A DNA stretch of 64,000 bases, from assembly GCF_002305855.1 (NCBI RefSeq), contig NZ_CP022163.1, positions 9,615,765-9,679,764 on the forward strand, in the 5' to 3' direction. The translations under genes and the position numbers were made by a program. Shown here one piece after another: positions 34,912 to 43,783 of this stretch (position 1 is its first letter; each line of letters starts with the position of its first letter). The stretch is from Melittangium boletus DSM 14713. GTDB taxonomy: Bacteria > Myxococcota > Myxococcia > Myxococcales > Myxococcaceae. Below the pieces are notes generated by a model. That model was not told the DNA's origin. It saw only the letters and a list, made by a program, of their open reading frames with translations, and did not search any database.

Positions 34912-35874
34912 TCATTTCCACAGTCCCGGGTCCACGGTGACTCCCTTGGGAGGTGTGGTGTCCACGGTGAGGTCGCGTTGTTCCTCTTGATTGCGTCCAC
35001 CCACGGAGCGGGCGTCCACGCGCACGTGGTTGGCGCCTTCCTTGAGGGAGACGGTGGCCGAGAAGCGGCCCTGGTCGTCGGGCTCGACGCTCTTGCCGTC
35101 GATGATGACGCGGCTGCCAGGCTCCGTCTGCCCGGTGACGAGCGCCTGACGGCGAGGGCGATGGGGCCAGTTCACCTTGAGCAGGAGGCTGGGAGGAATG
35201 GAGGTGGGGTCCGACGGACCCTGGCCCGGGCGGACGATGGATTGCTGACCCGCGCGGACGATGACGACCTTGCGCTGGCCCGACAGCGACGTCTCGCCCT
35301 CGAGCGAGGCGAGGGCCACGGTGCCCGCGCCGTTGTTGCTCACGGTGAAACGGCCGCCCTCGCTGCGCGCCACCGCGTCGCTGCCCACGGCGCCCATCTC
35401 CAGGGTGTGGTGGGCGCCGGACTTCACGCTCACCGTGGTCATGCCGTTGCCGAGCAACAGGCGCGAGAGCGAATCGGTGAGCTCCGCCACGGACACCTCG
35501 GTGCCGGGCTCCATGCGGATCTCCACGGCCTCGCCGCCGATGAGCACCGCGTAGGCGCCATCCAGGGTGCGCACCGTGTCCGAGGCCCGAAGCGCCTCAC
35601 CGACGCTGGCGCCCCGCCACTCGCCCCCGCCCCGGCGCACCTCCACCGTGCCGCGCACCTCCTCCAGGCGCAGTTCCGCCAGCCGCTTCGCCACCGGTTG
35701 GACCGGGACGGCGGCGGGCACGTCCGGGCGCACCTCGGGCACGGGCGGCGGCGGTGGCGGCGTCGTCGCCGCGGGCGGCTCGAGGAAGAGGAAATAGCCC
35801 AACGGCAGCGCCAGCAGGATGGCGACGAGTCCGATCAGGAAGGGCGCGCGGCGGCGGGAGGAAGAACCGTCCAT
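34912..35874 (-). CDS. FecR domain protein, membrane-anchored
   Basis: The 320-residue protein has one N-terminal membrane helix (~11-31), a Pro-rich linker and a FecR-type beta domain (~70-200: VRGTVEVRRGGGEWRGA, GSEVxxxE-like strands, then SGQRKVVIVRAGQQ). A C-terminal Ig-like PEGA/bacterial Ig repeat follows (VIIDGKSVEPDDQGRFSATVSL). FecR domains often sense or assemble in the periplasm. It follows the two kinase genes with 36 bases between and is probably in their operon. Confidence 0.75.
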   Translation of the reverse strand: MDGSSSRRRAPFLIGLVAILLALPLGYFLFLEPPAATTPPPPPPVPEVRPDVPAAVPVQPVAKRLAELRLEEVRGTVEVRRGGGEWRGASVGEALRASDTVRTLDGAYAVLIGGEAVEIRMEPGTEVSVAELTDSLSRLLLGNGMTTVSVKSGAHHTLEMGAVGSDAVARSEGGRFTVSNNGAGTVALASLEGETSLSGQRKVVIVRAGQQSIVRPGQGPSDPTSIPPSLLLKVNWPHRPRRQALVTGQTEPGSRVIIDGKSVEPDDQGRFSATVSLKEGANHVRVDARSVGGRNQEEQRDLTVDTTPPKGVTVDPGLWK

Positions 35875-35910
35875 ACGCCGCCCAAGGTACCTCAGGCGCG
35901 CGTCCCGGCC

Positions 35911-37752
35911 TCACGCCTTTGGCAACCACACCGTGAAACAGGTGCCCCGCCCCACCTCCGTGCGCAGGTCGATGGTGCCACCCGCCTCGCTGACCACCCG
36001 CCAGGCGACGGACAGGCCCAGGCCCACGTTGCTCCAGACGTCCTTGGTGGTGAAGAAGGGCTCGAAGACGCGCGCCCGGTGCTCGGGGGCGATGCCCTTG
36101 CCCGAGTCCTCCACCTCGAAGAAGCCCTGTCCGTCCCGCTCTCCCGTGCGCAGGGAGAGCCGCCGCTCGGGCGACTTCATCATGGCGGTGCGCGCGTTGG
36201 ACACCAGCGCCAGCACCACCTGGGACAGGTGCCCGGGATCCGCCTTCACCCGCACCGGGGGCGACGCCAGCTCGGTGGACAGGACGATGCCGTCCGCCTG
36301 GAGCTGGTTGTGGGTGAGGGACAACGCGTCGCGCAGCACGCCGCCCAGGTCCACCGGCCGCAGCTCGGGCCGGGAGCGCTGCTGGGAGAAGCGCAGCAGG
36401 TTCTGGGTGATGTCCTTGCAGCGCTTGGCGCTCAGCTCGATCTTCCGCAGGGTGTCGAAGTCGGGATCCTTCTCGTCGCGCTCGAGCAGCAGGAGCTGGG
36501 TGTTGCCGAGGATGCCCGCCAGGGGGTTGTTGATTTCATGCGCCACGCCGGCGCCGAGCTGCCCCACCGCCGCGAGCTTCTGCGCCTCGAGCAGCTGGGC
36601 CTGGGCCATCTTCAGATCGCGGGTGGCCTCGTCCACGCGCACCTTGAGATCATCGTTCCAGCGCAACAGCCGGGCCTGGGCGCTCTCCAGCTCGCCCCCC
36701 ATCTGGTTGAAGGTGGAGGCCAGCTCGCTCAGCTCGTCATCACCGCCCACGTGGACGCGCTGGTGCAGCTCTCCCCGGCCATAGGCCTGGGCTCCGGCCA
36801 CCACCTGGGCCAGGCGGCGGTTGAGCCGGCGGGTATAGAGCGCGCCCAGGGCGAGCAGCACCCCGAAGGCGCCGAGGATGGACAGGAGCACCGTGTGGCG
36901 CATGGCGCGCACCGGCGCCAGCGCGGTGGCCTCGTCCACGGACACCACCACCTCGAAGCCGGGCACCTTGGGCACCCGCGCGGTGCTCACCCGCTGGGCG
37001 AGTCCGTCCACCCGGAAGTCGCGAGCCAGGGCCCGGTCCGCCGACAGCCACGCGACGATCGCCTCGTCCAGGCGCCGCAGACGGCGCTCGGGCACGGAGC
37101 TGGCGAGGATGCGCCCACCGGGAGACTCCACGAGATCCAATGTCCCCGGCCGCTTCCCCGCGCGCCGCGCGAGCAGGGGCTCCAGGTCCGACAAGACGAC
37201 CTCGGCGAGCACGAAGGGAGCGCTCTCGCCATCGGCCAGCTTCACCGCGACGGCCACCGCCGTCTGCCCACTGGGCCGGTGCACGTAGACGTTGCCCAGG
37301 GCGGCCTCGCCCTTGTGGCTCAGGCGCAGCGCCCGCACCTGCACGGCCCGGGCGAGCTCGGCCGCCGAGGCGGGCTCGAAGCTCGGGTGGCGGTCCCTCG
37401 CGTCCTCGACATGGAAGACGGGCTCGCCCTGGGGCTCGCCCCGCGCGTCGAGCCACAACACCGCGCTCACCGCAGGTGCCTGCCCGTAGAGCAGCTTCAA
37501 CCCACCCCGGAACTCCTCGGGGGAGATGCGCTCCCAGTCGAACAGCTCCGCCGAACGGGCGAGCGCGTCCACGGTCTTCATCAGCTCGCCGGACACGCTC
37601 TCGGCGGTGGCCTCGGCGACGAGGCGCTGCTCGGACACGATGCCCAGGGTGAGCTCCGTCTCGGCCTTCGACAGGAGCGAGAAGCCCACCGCCGCGAGCG
37701 GCAGCACCGTGGCGGCGAGCATGAAGAGGATGAGCTGTTGATAGAGCCTCAT
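35911..37752 (-). CDS. Membrane sensor histidine kinase (periplasmic sensor-HAMP-HisKA-HATPase)
   Basis: The 613-residue protein has membrane helices at ~6-27 and ~287-305 that enclose a ~260-residue periplasmic sensor with a Cache-like pattern. A HAMP region follows (~306-358), then HisKA with the H-box GVAHEINNPLAG (H405) and an HATPase domain ending GLGLSVAWRVVSEAGG. The NNPLAG form of the H-box is typical of NtrB-like kinases. Its ATG overlaps the stop of the upstream hybrid kinase (ATGA), so the two are translationally coupled and likely act together. Confidence 0.9.
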   Translation of the reverse strand: MRLYQQLILFMLAATVLPLAAVGFSLLSKAETELTLGIVSEQRLVAEATAESVSGELMKTVDALARSAELFDWERISPEEFRGGLKLLYGQAPAVSAVLWLDARGEPQGEPVFHVEDARDRHPSFEPASAAELARAVQVRALRLSHKGEAALGNVYVHRPSGQTAVAVAVKLADGESAPFVLAEVVLSDLEPLLARRAGKRPGTLDLVESPGGRILASSVPERRLRRLDEAIVAWLSADRALARDFRVDGLAQRVSTARVPKVPGFEVVVSVDEATALAPVRAMRHTVLLSILGAFGVLLALGALYTRRLNRRLAQVVAGAQAYGRGELHQRVHVGGDDELSELASTFNQMGGELESAQARLLRWNDDLKVRVDEATRDLKMAQAQLLEAQKLAAVGQLGAGVAHEINNPLAGILGNTQLLLLERDEKDPDFDTLRKIELSAKRCKDITQNLLRFSQQRSRPELRPVDLGGVLRDALSLTHNQLQADGIVLSTELASPPVRVKADPGHLSQVVLALVSNARTAMMKSPERRLSLRTGERDGQGFFEVEDSGKGIAPEHRARVFEPFFTTKDVWSNVGLGLSVAWRVVSEAGGTIDLRTEVGRGTCFTVWLPKA

Positions 37753-40700
37753 CCCGCGGCCGTCCGGACGAAGGCGGGCTCGCGATCACTGCGCAGGTAG
37801 ACCGAGCCCTGGATGGCCTTGGCGCGCTTCTTCATGTCCGCGGCCCACCGCGCCAGCTCGGAGATCTCCTGTCCGGCCACGCTGGTGCTGAGCACCGCCA
37901 CCACGGACACGCACATGATGGGAAAGCGGCGCTTGTCCCCGTGGCGATCCACCGTCTCGATGTAGCGCCGCTCCCGGTCCTGCTTGTCATAGTAGAGGGG
38001 AATCAAGCGATCGAAGACCTCCAGGGCGCGCTGGCACACCCGGTCCACGCTCTCGGCGGAGGTGACGAAGACGAAGTCGTCGCCCTGCACGTGGCCGAGG
38101 AAGTCGCCGGGCAGGCCCTCGCGGCCAATCACCTCGCGCAAGAGGTCTCCCGTCTGGCGGATGACGCCGTCGGCCTTCACGTAGCCGTAGTAGTCCTGGT
38201 AGGCCTTGAGGTTGTCCAGGTCGAGGTAGCAGAAGGCGAAGGCGGTGCGCTCGGCGAAGCGGCGCTGCACCTCGCGCTCGATGGCGCCCGGGCCGGGCAG
38301 CTGGGTGGTGGGGGACGCGCCCCGCTCGCGCTGCTTGCGCCGCAGCACCGCCTCCACGCGCGCGCCCAATTCCAGCGCGTCGAAGGGCTTGGCGAGCACG
38401 TCGTCCGCGCCGAGCTTCAACGCCCGCACCTTGGCGCCCGTGTCCGAGTGGGAGGCCAGGAAGAGGACGCAGATGTAGCCACTGGCGCGCTCGGCCTTGA
38501 GCTCCTCGAGGAACTGGTAGCCGTCCCCATCGGGCAGGCGGGCGTTGAGCAACAACACGTCGGGACGGTGCTCGCGCAGGGCGCGGTTCGCCTGCGCCAG
38601 GGTGGTGGACACGCTCACCTCATACCCGAGGCTCACCAGCACCTCGAGGCAGAGCGCGGCCACCTTCTCGTCGTCATCCACCAGGAGCACCCGGCCCTGG
38701 GTCTGTCCCATGCGCCCACGCACGAGCGCGTCCACGGTGGCCAGGAGCCGGTCGGCCTGCAGGGGCATGGACAGGAAGGCATCCGCCCCGGCGCGGGAGG
38801 CGCGCGCACGCTCGTCGAAGGCGGAGAAGAGCAGCACGGGCAGCGCGCGCGTCCGGGCATCCTTGCGCAGCATCTCCGCGAGCCGCAGGCCATCGATGAC
38901 GGGCAGCCGGGCATCCACCAGCAGGGCGTGGGGCGGCTGGGAGCTCGCGAGCGACAGGGCCGCCTCCGCATGAGGCACCACGCGCACCGAATAGCCCCGC
39001 GAGCGCAGGAGCGCCTTGGTGATGTAGGCGATGTCCGGCTCGGCCTCCACGAGCATCAACGTCCCCCGGGGCTCGACGGGGCGCTTGGCGAAGGGATCCA
39101 GGCCGTCGTCCGGCCGCGGCGGCTCGGCCACGGCCTCCACGGGGAGCACCACCACGAAGCACACGCCATCGTCGCACGGCTCGCACCAGATGTGGCCCGA
39201 GTGCGCCTCCACGAGGTTGCGGCAGATGGCGAGCCCCAGGCCCGTGCCCCGCACGGTGCGGTTGGCCTTGGTGCGCGCCTGCTCGAAGCGGTCGAAGATG
39301 CGCTCCAGGTTCTCCTCGGCGATGGGCTCGCCGCTGTTCCAGCACGTCAGCGCGAAGTAGCCGGGCACCGCCGAGGTGCTCTTGAGCTCCAGGCGCACCT
39401 GCCCGTTCTCGGGCGTGAACTTGGCGGCGTTGGTGAGCAGGTTGTTGATCACCTGGGTGAGGCGGTTGGGATCCGCCAGGGCGCGCTGGCCGTGCTGCGG
39501 CAGCCCGGCGGACACCTTGATGCGCCGCTCGAGGAAGGCCGGGCCGTACTTCTCCACCGCGCGGCGCACCAGCTCGTCCACGTACGTCCACTCGAAGTTC
39601 ATCCGCAGCCGGCCCTTGGCGAACTTCGCCAGGTCCAGCAGATCATCCACGATGGCGTTGAGCTTCTCCGTCGAGTCGCGCGCGAGCGTCAGGTAGCGCC
39701 GCTGCTTCTCGTTCATGTCCGAGGTGAGGAAGTTGAGCACCAGGTCGAGCGAGCCGGAGATGGAGGTGAGGGGTGTGCGCAGCTCGTGGCTCACCATGTG
39801 GACGAACTCGTCCTTGCGCTCCTCCAACTGCTTCTGCTCCGTCACGTCGCGAAGCACCACGCACACGCCCCGGAGCACGCCCCGCGCGTCGTGCACCGGA
39901 GTGACGGTGGTGTGGATGGTGCGCGCATCCAGCGTCAGCTCCTCGCGCAGCACCTGCGCCCCACCCGCCTCCCAGCCCCGCACCAGCTCGAAGGGATCGA
40001 ACCCGAGCTTCGCGCGCAGCCGCTGGCCCGCCTCCTGCGCGGGGGCCGCCGTGTCCAGCAGCAACAGGCGGCGCGCGGCGGCGTTGAGCACCACCACCTC
40101 GTTCTTCTCGTCGGTGAGCAGCACGCCATCCGCCATGGACTGCACCATGCGCTCGATGCGCTGGCGCGAGGCCTCCTCCGAGGCGCGCAGGGACTGGATG
40201 GCGTCGGCCGTCTGGTTGGCCAGGGTGTCGAGCAGCGCACCATCCTCCTCCGAGTAGGCCTGGGGCTTCTGGGAGAAGAGAGACAAGAGGCCCACGGGGC
40301 GCCCCTGCGCCACGAGGGTGACGGTGAGCTGACTGCCCCAGGGCACCGTCGCCACGTCATCCGGGGCCAGGGTGCCCGCCACGTGGGTGCTGACACGCTC
40401 CTCGGACAGGAGCAGCCCCGAGCGCGTGCTCCAGGCCCCCAGCATGGACTCCTTGACGCCCAGCAGGGCCTGCTCGCCCACGGTGAGTCCCTGGCAGCGC
40501 AAGCGCAGGGTGGCGGTGCGCTCCCACCCGAGCGCGATGAGCGCCGCGCCACAGTCATACGGCAGCACGCGCGCCACCGCGGTGAGCACCCGATCGATGA
40601 TGGCGTCGTAGTCCAGCGGCTCGCCCGCGCTCCCCCGGCTCACCTCATAGAGCACCCCGAGCGCTTCCACCCGCTGGTGCAGTTGGCGCAACAGCCGCTC

Positions 40701-41090
40701 CTTGTCCCGGCGCAGCACCGTGTACTCCACCGCGTTCTTCACGGTGATGAGCAGATCGTTCAAGTCCCAGGGCTTGGTGATGTAGCGGTAGACCTGCCCG
40801 CGGTTGATGGCCGCGATGATGTCCTCGGGGTCCGTGTAGCCGGTGAGGAGGATGGCCGTGACGTCGATGCCCTCGGCCCGCGTGGCCGCCACCAGCTCGA
40901 TGCCCGTCATCTCCGGCATGCGCTGATCCGTGATGAGCAGGTCCACGGAGTGCTGGCGCAGGAGTTCCAGCGCCTGGGGGCCCGAGGAGGCCGTCAGCAC
41001 GCGGTAGCGCTTGTGGAACATGCGCTGGAGAAGGTCGATGACGTCCGGCTCGTCGTCGACCAACAGCAAGGTATGTCGGGATTCGGACAC
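37749..41090 (-). CDS. Hybrid sensor kinase: REC-GAF-PAS-HisKA-HATPase-REC-REC-GGDEF-like
   Basis: This 1113-residue protein has a receiver domain (1-125, phosphoacceptor D55), GAF (~160-305), PAS (~310-420), HisKA (H435 in VSHELRTPL) and HATPase (~535-650, NLLTNAAKF, GTGLGLAICRN). A second receiver (~675-790, D726) and a third (~798-915) follow. In the third, the phosphoacceptor position is Asn (LLLNARLP, N849). The C-terminal ~150 residues fold like GGDEF, but the motif reads QGDDF (1002-1006), so cyclase activity is doubtful. A soluble signalling hub is likely. It is the first gene of the run with the membrane kinase and FecR. Confidence 0.88.
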   Translation of the reverse strand: MSESRHTLLLVDDEPDVIDLLQRMFHKRYRVLTASSGPQALELLRQHSVDLLITDQRMPEMTGIELVAATRAEGIDVTAILLTGYTDPEDIIAAINRGQVYRYITKPWDLNDLLITVKNAVEYTVLRRDKERLLRQLHQRVEALGVLYEVSRGSAGEPLDYDAIIDRVLTAVARVLPYDCGAALIALGWERTATLRLRCQGLTVGEQALLGVKESMLGAWSTRSGLLLSEERVSTHVAGTLAPDDVATVPWGSQLTVTLVAQGRPVGLLSLFSQKPQAYSEEDGALLDTLANQTADAIQSLRASEEASRQRIERMVQSMADGVLLTDEKNEVVVLNAAARRLLLLDTAAPAQEAGQRLRAKLGFDPFELVRGWEAGGAQVLREELTLDARTIHTTVTPVHDARGVLRGVCVVLRDVTEQKQLEERKDEFVHMVSHELRTPLTSISGSLDLVLNFLTSDMNEKQRRYLTLARDSTEKLNAIVDDLLDLAKFAKGRLRMNFEWTYVDELVRRAVEKYGPAFLERRIKVSAGLPQHGQRALADPNRLTQVINNLLTNAAKFTPENGQVRLELKSTSAVPGYFALTCWNSGEPIAEENLERIFDRFEQARTKANRTVRGTGLGLAICRNLVEAHSGHIWCEPCDDGVCFVVVLPVEAVAEPPRPDDGLDPFAKRPVEPRGTLMLVEAEPDIAYITKALLRSRGYSVRVVPHAEAALSLASSQPPHALLVDARLPVIDGLRLAEMLRKDARTRALPVLLFSAFDERARASRAGADAFLSMPLQADRLLATVDALVRGRMGQTQGRVLLVDDDEKVAALCLEVLVSLGYEVSVSTTLAQANRALREHRPDVLLLNARLPDGDGYQFLEELKAERASGYICVLFLASHSDTGAKVRALKLGADDVLAKPFDALELGARVEAVLRRKQRERGASPTTQLPGPGAIEREVQRRFAERTAFAFCYLDLDNLKAYQDYYGYVKADGVIRQTGDLLREVIGREGLPGDFLGHVQGDDFVFVTSAESVDRVCQRALEVFDRLIPLYYDKQDRERRYIETVDRHGDKRRFPIMCVSVVAVLSTSVAGQEISELARWAADMKKRAKAIQGSVYLRSDREPAFVRTAAG

Positions 41091-41177
41091 GCGATCAGTC
41101 TACGCTCAGACACGGGGGGCCCCTATGCCCCCTTCCCGTCCGCCCCCCGCGCGCCCGCCCTTCCAACCGTCCAGGGC

Positions 41178-41205
41178 TTGAACGCATTGACTCTATACGT
41201 ATGTT
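41178..41205 (+). promoter_or_regulatory. Candidate sigma-70 promoter of lexA
   Basis: TTGAAC (41178-41183), a 16-base spacer and TATGTT (41200-41205) lie about 70 bases upstream of the lexA ATG. The -10 element overlaps the LexA box, as expected for a repressed promoter. Confidence 0.5.
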
Positions 41206-41209
41206 CAGG
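41193..41209 (+). promoter_or_regulatory. LexA box (autoregulatory operator)
   Basis: CTATACGTATGTTCAGG agrees at 16 of 17 positions with the motif CTRHAMRYBYGTTCAGS that I recall being reported for Myxococcus xanthus LexA. The one mismatch is A in place of B. It sits over the likely -10 element of lexA. Confidence 0.75.
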
Positions 41210-41272
41210 GAGCATGACGGTACTGAAAGCCTGTATCGCAGGTGGTACGCCCACCAGACGAGGGAGCAGGAT

Positions 41273-41935
41273 ATGGAAGAGTTGACCGAACGCCAGAGGG
41301 AAATCCTGGGCTTCATCGTCAAGGAGACGGAGTCGCGCGGCTTCCCGCCGACCATCCGGGAGATTGGCGAGGAGATGGACATCCGCTCGACCAACGGGGT
41401 GAACGATCACCTCAAGGCGCTCGAGCGCAAGGGCTACCTCAACCGGGGCGAGCAGCAGAGCCGCTCCCTGGTGCCCACCAAGCGGGCGCGGATGCTTCTG
41501 GGGCTCGGGGTGAAGAAGGAATCGGGCATGGTGGAAGTGCCCCTGCTCGGCAAGGTGGCGGCCGGCGCTCCCCTGCTCGCCCAGGAGAACGCCGAGGACT
41601 CGGTGCGCATCGACAGCTTCCTGCTCGGGGGCAACGGCAAGGAAGTGTTCGCGCTCCGGGTCAAGGGCCAGTCGATGATCGAGGACGGCATCTTCGACGG
41701 GGACTACCTCTTCGTGCGCAAGGCGGCCCAGGCGCAGCCGGGCGACATCGTGGTGGCGCTCATCGAGGACGAGGCCACCGTCAAGCGCTACTACCCCGAG
41801 GCCGACCGCATCCGCTTCCAGCCGGCCAACGCCACCATGCAGCCCATCTACGTGAACCGCGCGGACTTCCGCTCGACCATGATCCTCGGCCACGTGGTGG
41901 GTGTGTACCGCAAGCTGCCTGGCGGCAAGCTGTAG
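41273..41935 (+). CDS. lexA: LexA repressor, SOS master regulator
   Basis: The 220-residue protein has the N-terminal winged helix (RQREILGFIVKETES, TIREIGEEMDIRSTNGVNDHL) and the C-terminal self-cleaving peptidase domain. Cleavage site A97-G98 (KVAAGAP), Ser134 (GQSMIEDG) and Lys171 (DEATVKRY) are all present, so it is an active, RecA-inducible repressor. The frame is open to 41201, but that would place coding sequence over the LexA box; the ATG at 41273 with GGAG nearby is chosen. The accessory patch begins directly after. Confidence 0.97.
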   Translation: MEELTERQREILGFIVKETESRGFPPTIREIGEEMDIRSTNGVNDHLKALERKGYLNRGEQQSRSLVPTKRARMLLGLGVKKESGMVEVPLLGKVAAGAPLLAQENAEDSVRIDSFLLGGNGKEVFALRVKGQSMIEDGIFDGDYLFVRKAAQAQPGDIVVALIEDEATVKRYYPEADRIRFQPANATMQPIYVNRADFRSTMILGHVVGVYRKLPGGKL

Positions 41936-42016
41936 ACCTCCCCGGGGAGGATATCCCCGTCCACGGCTCCGGTGATGCGCCCTCCCCCAGTCCCGGAGGG
42001 CCGCGTCCCACTGTGG

Positions 42017-42355
42017 TGAGGCGGCACGCCGAAACCTCTGAGCGAGAGCGCCGCCCGGAGTGCAAGCCCCTCTCGGTGAAGCACCTGGGCGGTAATAAAT
42101 TGCACAACAAGTGCGCCGACGGGGTTCCGAACAACACTTTTTCTGGCTGGGATGCGCTCGTCAACGGGAAGAACTTCGACGCGCTGCAACTGGCAACGCG
42201 CACGCTCTGGGAGGTCAAAACGGATGACTTCGACAAGCACAGTCGCCGCTCAATGTGGGTATGACTTTATCGTTGGCGTTCGAAGCGCCGCGCACAAAGC
42301 CGCGTTGCTTGAGCGCGACCTCACCCTCAAGGTTGTCGTCATGAATTGGTGCTAG
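42017..42355 (+). pseudogene. Remnant of a DUF6310 toxin C-terminal domain (frameshifted, internally deleted)
   Basis: One frame reads PLSVKHLGGNKLHNKCADGV, then FDALQLATRTLWEVKTDDFDK up to about 42246 and then a stop. A second frame resumes at ~42249 with QCGYDFIVGVRSAAHKAALLERD and ends at the stop at 42355. Both parts belong to one domain of the DUF6310 type as I remember it (HLGG...HxKCAD...FDAL...LWEVKT...ACGYxFVVGV). About 25-30 residues between the pieces are missing and the frame is broken, and no N-terminal part or start remains. The domain resembles nuclease-like polymorphic toxin tails. The immunity-type gene starts one base after the stop. Confidence 0.7.
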
Positions 42356-42356
42356 A

Positions 42357-43115
42357 ATGGCAGCCACACAATGCTCCCTCATTCTTATTGCCTACGCACC
42401 TGCACTGACTGGGCACGACCGTCGTCCTTTGGCCATTGTCCACGGGGTGGAACACGCTCTGCCCGGATTGCGCCTGGAATGGACGAGTTCTGAAAAGGAA
42501 GATCTCATCGCATTGCGTGACCGCGATGCGTGGATCGAAGCCAACAGGACAAACGGAGGGCTTCCGTTTCTCAGCAACGATGACGAAACATCTCTCGTGA
42601 CGGTTGCCGGGTGGGAGAACCCGAATGGCCTTGCCGCGGGGAGCCCGCCGCATTTTGAAGTCCATGTGGACCTGCCATTGGATGAATCTGGCATCGCGGC
42701 GGCTGCGGATGTGCTGGAGGCCGTAGGGGCGAGCGCTCGCGCGTTTTGGGGGCGCGTGCTGCCAGAGGGTGTTGCCGTGACCATGGCGCAGCAGTTTCGC
42801 CATCCGGGGGATAAGCATCATGTCCCGCCGAAGGGTCTGCCCTCGCTCAAACTCCCACGGGACATCCCCGCACCTGAGATTCCACATTACCTGGGATGGC
42901 TGAACTACTGGTCGGCCGCGACTGCTCAGGCCATCAGGTTCCCGGACCCTGACCGAGACGCAGACCTGCTCTCACGCTCACGGCGTACCGCGACGGGCGG
43001 GTGGGTTGTCATGCTCACCGATGAGCCACTCGATCTGGACGACCCCGCGCACCTGGACGCGCTCAAGCGTGCCTACGAGCGCTTCCCGGAGATCGGCGGG
43101 CGCACAGCACCTTGA
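42357..43115 (+). CDS. DUF5953-type immunity protein, partner of the DUF6310 remnant
   Basis: The 252-residue protein begins QCSLILIAYAPALTGHDRRP and carries PHYLGWLNYWSAATAQAI and RTATGGWVVMLTDEPLDL, blocks I associate with DUF5953, the gene that commonly follows DUF6310 toxins in myxobacteria. It appears intact, so it is an orphan immunity gene beside a broken toxin. It could still protect against the toxin from relatives. The start lies one base after the pseudogene stop, consistent with an ancestral bicistron. Confidence 0.7.
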   Translation: MAATQCSLILIAYAPALTGHDRRPLAIVHGVEHALPGLRLEWTSSEKEDLIALRDRDAWIEANRTNGGLPFLSNDDETSLVTVAGWENPNGLAAGSPPHFEVHVDLPLDESGIAAAADVLEAVGASARAFWGRVLPEGVAVTMAQQFRHPGDKHHVPPKGLPSLKLPRDIPAPEIPHYLGWLNYWSAATAQAIRFPDPDRDADLLSRSRRTATGGWVVMLTDEPLDLDDPAHLDALKRAYERFPEIGGRTAP

Positions 43116-43231
43116 GGCTCGGCACTGCGCGCGGGGAGTAGCCGTCGGCGTCCAGCGGCTCCGTTCACTCCCGGCAATCGGCATGGCGGCCTGATCAAGC
43201 CACTACACGCGCGCTCTACATCTTAATCATC

Positions 43232-43558
43232 TCAGTCTTCCAACCATTTGAAAAGTCCATAGCCAATAGCGGCCAATGCGGCTACGGGAGCCGCAGCAGT
43301 AATAATGGCACCTGCGGCCATCCCTCCCCCAACGAAGCTTCCAATAGATGCCATCCCGGACGCGATGGCAGCGCCACCCGCTGTGCCAGTCACGCCAGCA
43401 CTAGCTGCGAGGGCGGCCCCTGTGGTACCAGCAGTAGCAGACATGATAGTTGCCGCAGAAGCGCCTACGACGGTTGAGGCAGTAGAGGCGGCGGTAGCTG
43501 CCGTGGCTGCAGTACCGATCCCAGCAACCACTGACGAGCCCTTGATCTTATCGCTCAC
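43232..43558 (-). CDS. Small Gly/Ala-rich hydrophobic protein (glycine-zipper-like)
   Basis: The 108-residue protein is a short charged start (MSDKIKG) followed by ~90 residues almost entirely of Gly, Ala, Ser, Thr and Val, with long runs such as GGGMAAGAIITAAAPVAALAAIG, and a charged end (KWLED). GxxxG patterns fit membrane-packing helices. The GTG at 43558 has GGAAAGGA five bases upstream; the longer reading to 43720 is not needed. It resembles pore-forming bacteriocin or glycine-zipper proteins in composition only; no family is recognised. Confidence 0.6.
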   Translation of the reverse strand: MSDKIKGSSVVAGIGTAATAATAASTASTVVGASAATIMSATAGTTGAALAASAGVTGTAGGAAIASGMASIGSFVGGGMAAGAIITAAAPVAALAAIGYGLFKWLED

Positions 43559-43783
43559 AGAGTTCCTTTCCAAGCTTTGGAGTACGGCTTTGCCAGGACA
43601 AGCATGACATTTTCGATGACTAAAAGCAACAAGCCGTTCACGCGCGTGGAAAGCCCCCTGCTTTCGGGCACTTACCATCAAAGACAGCCTGGGAGTGGTG
43701 ACATGGGTCGATGAAAACAACTACCGTATCGACAAGCCAAGGTAGCGAACTCCAAGTCGTAGAGATTGCCGTGAGCACGCCCC
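43559..43783. other. Intergenic stretch with a possible gene fragment
   Basis: This 225-base AT-richer gap holds no intact gene. In one plus-strand frame ending at 43745 the reading LGVVTWVDENNYRIDKPR looks like the end of a real protein, without a start; it may be a fragment of a lost gene. Promoter elements are not clear. Confidence 0.3.

Noticed and set aside
41201..41272. Upstream extension of LexA to an earlier ATG
   Set aside because: It starts inside the LexA box and precedes the conserved MEELTERQ start.
37941..41285. A very long open frame on the plus strand opposite the hybrid kinase and lexA promoter
   Set aside because: It mirrors the codon pattern of the real minus-strand kinase; high GC keeps antisense frames open. 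It has no family motifs.
41937..41950. CCTCCCCGGGGAGG after lexA as a terminator
   Set aside because: The palindrome has no loop or T run; a neighbouring alternative pairing is equally likely, so support is too weak.
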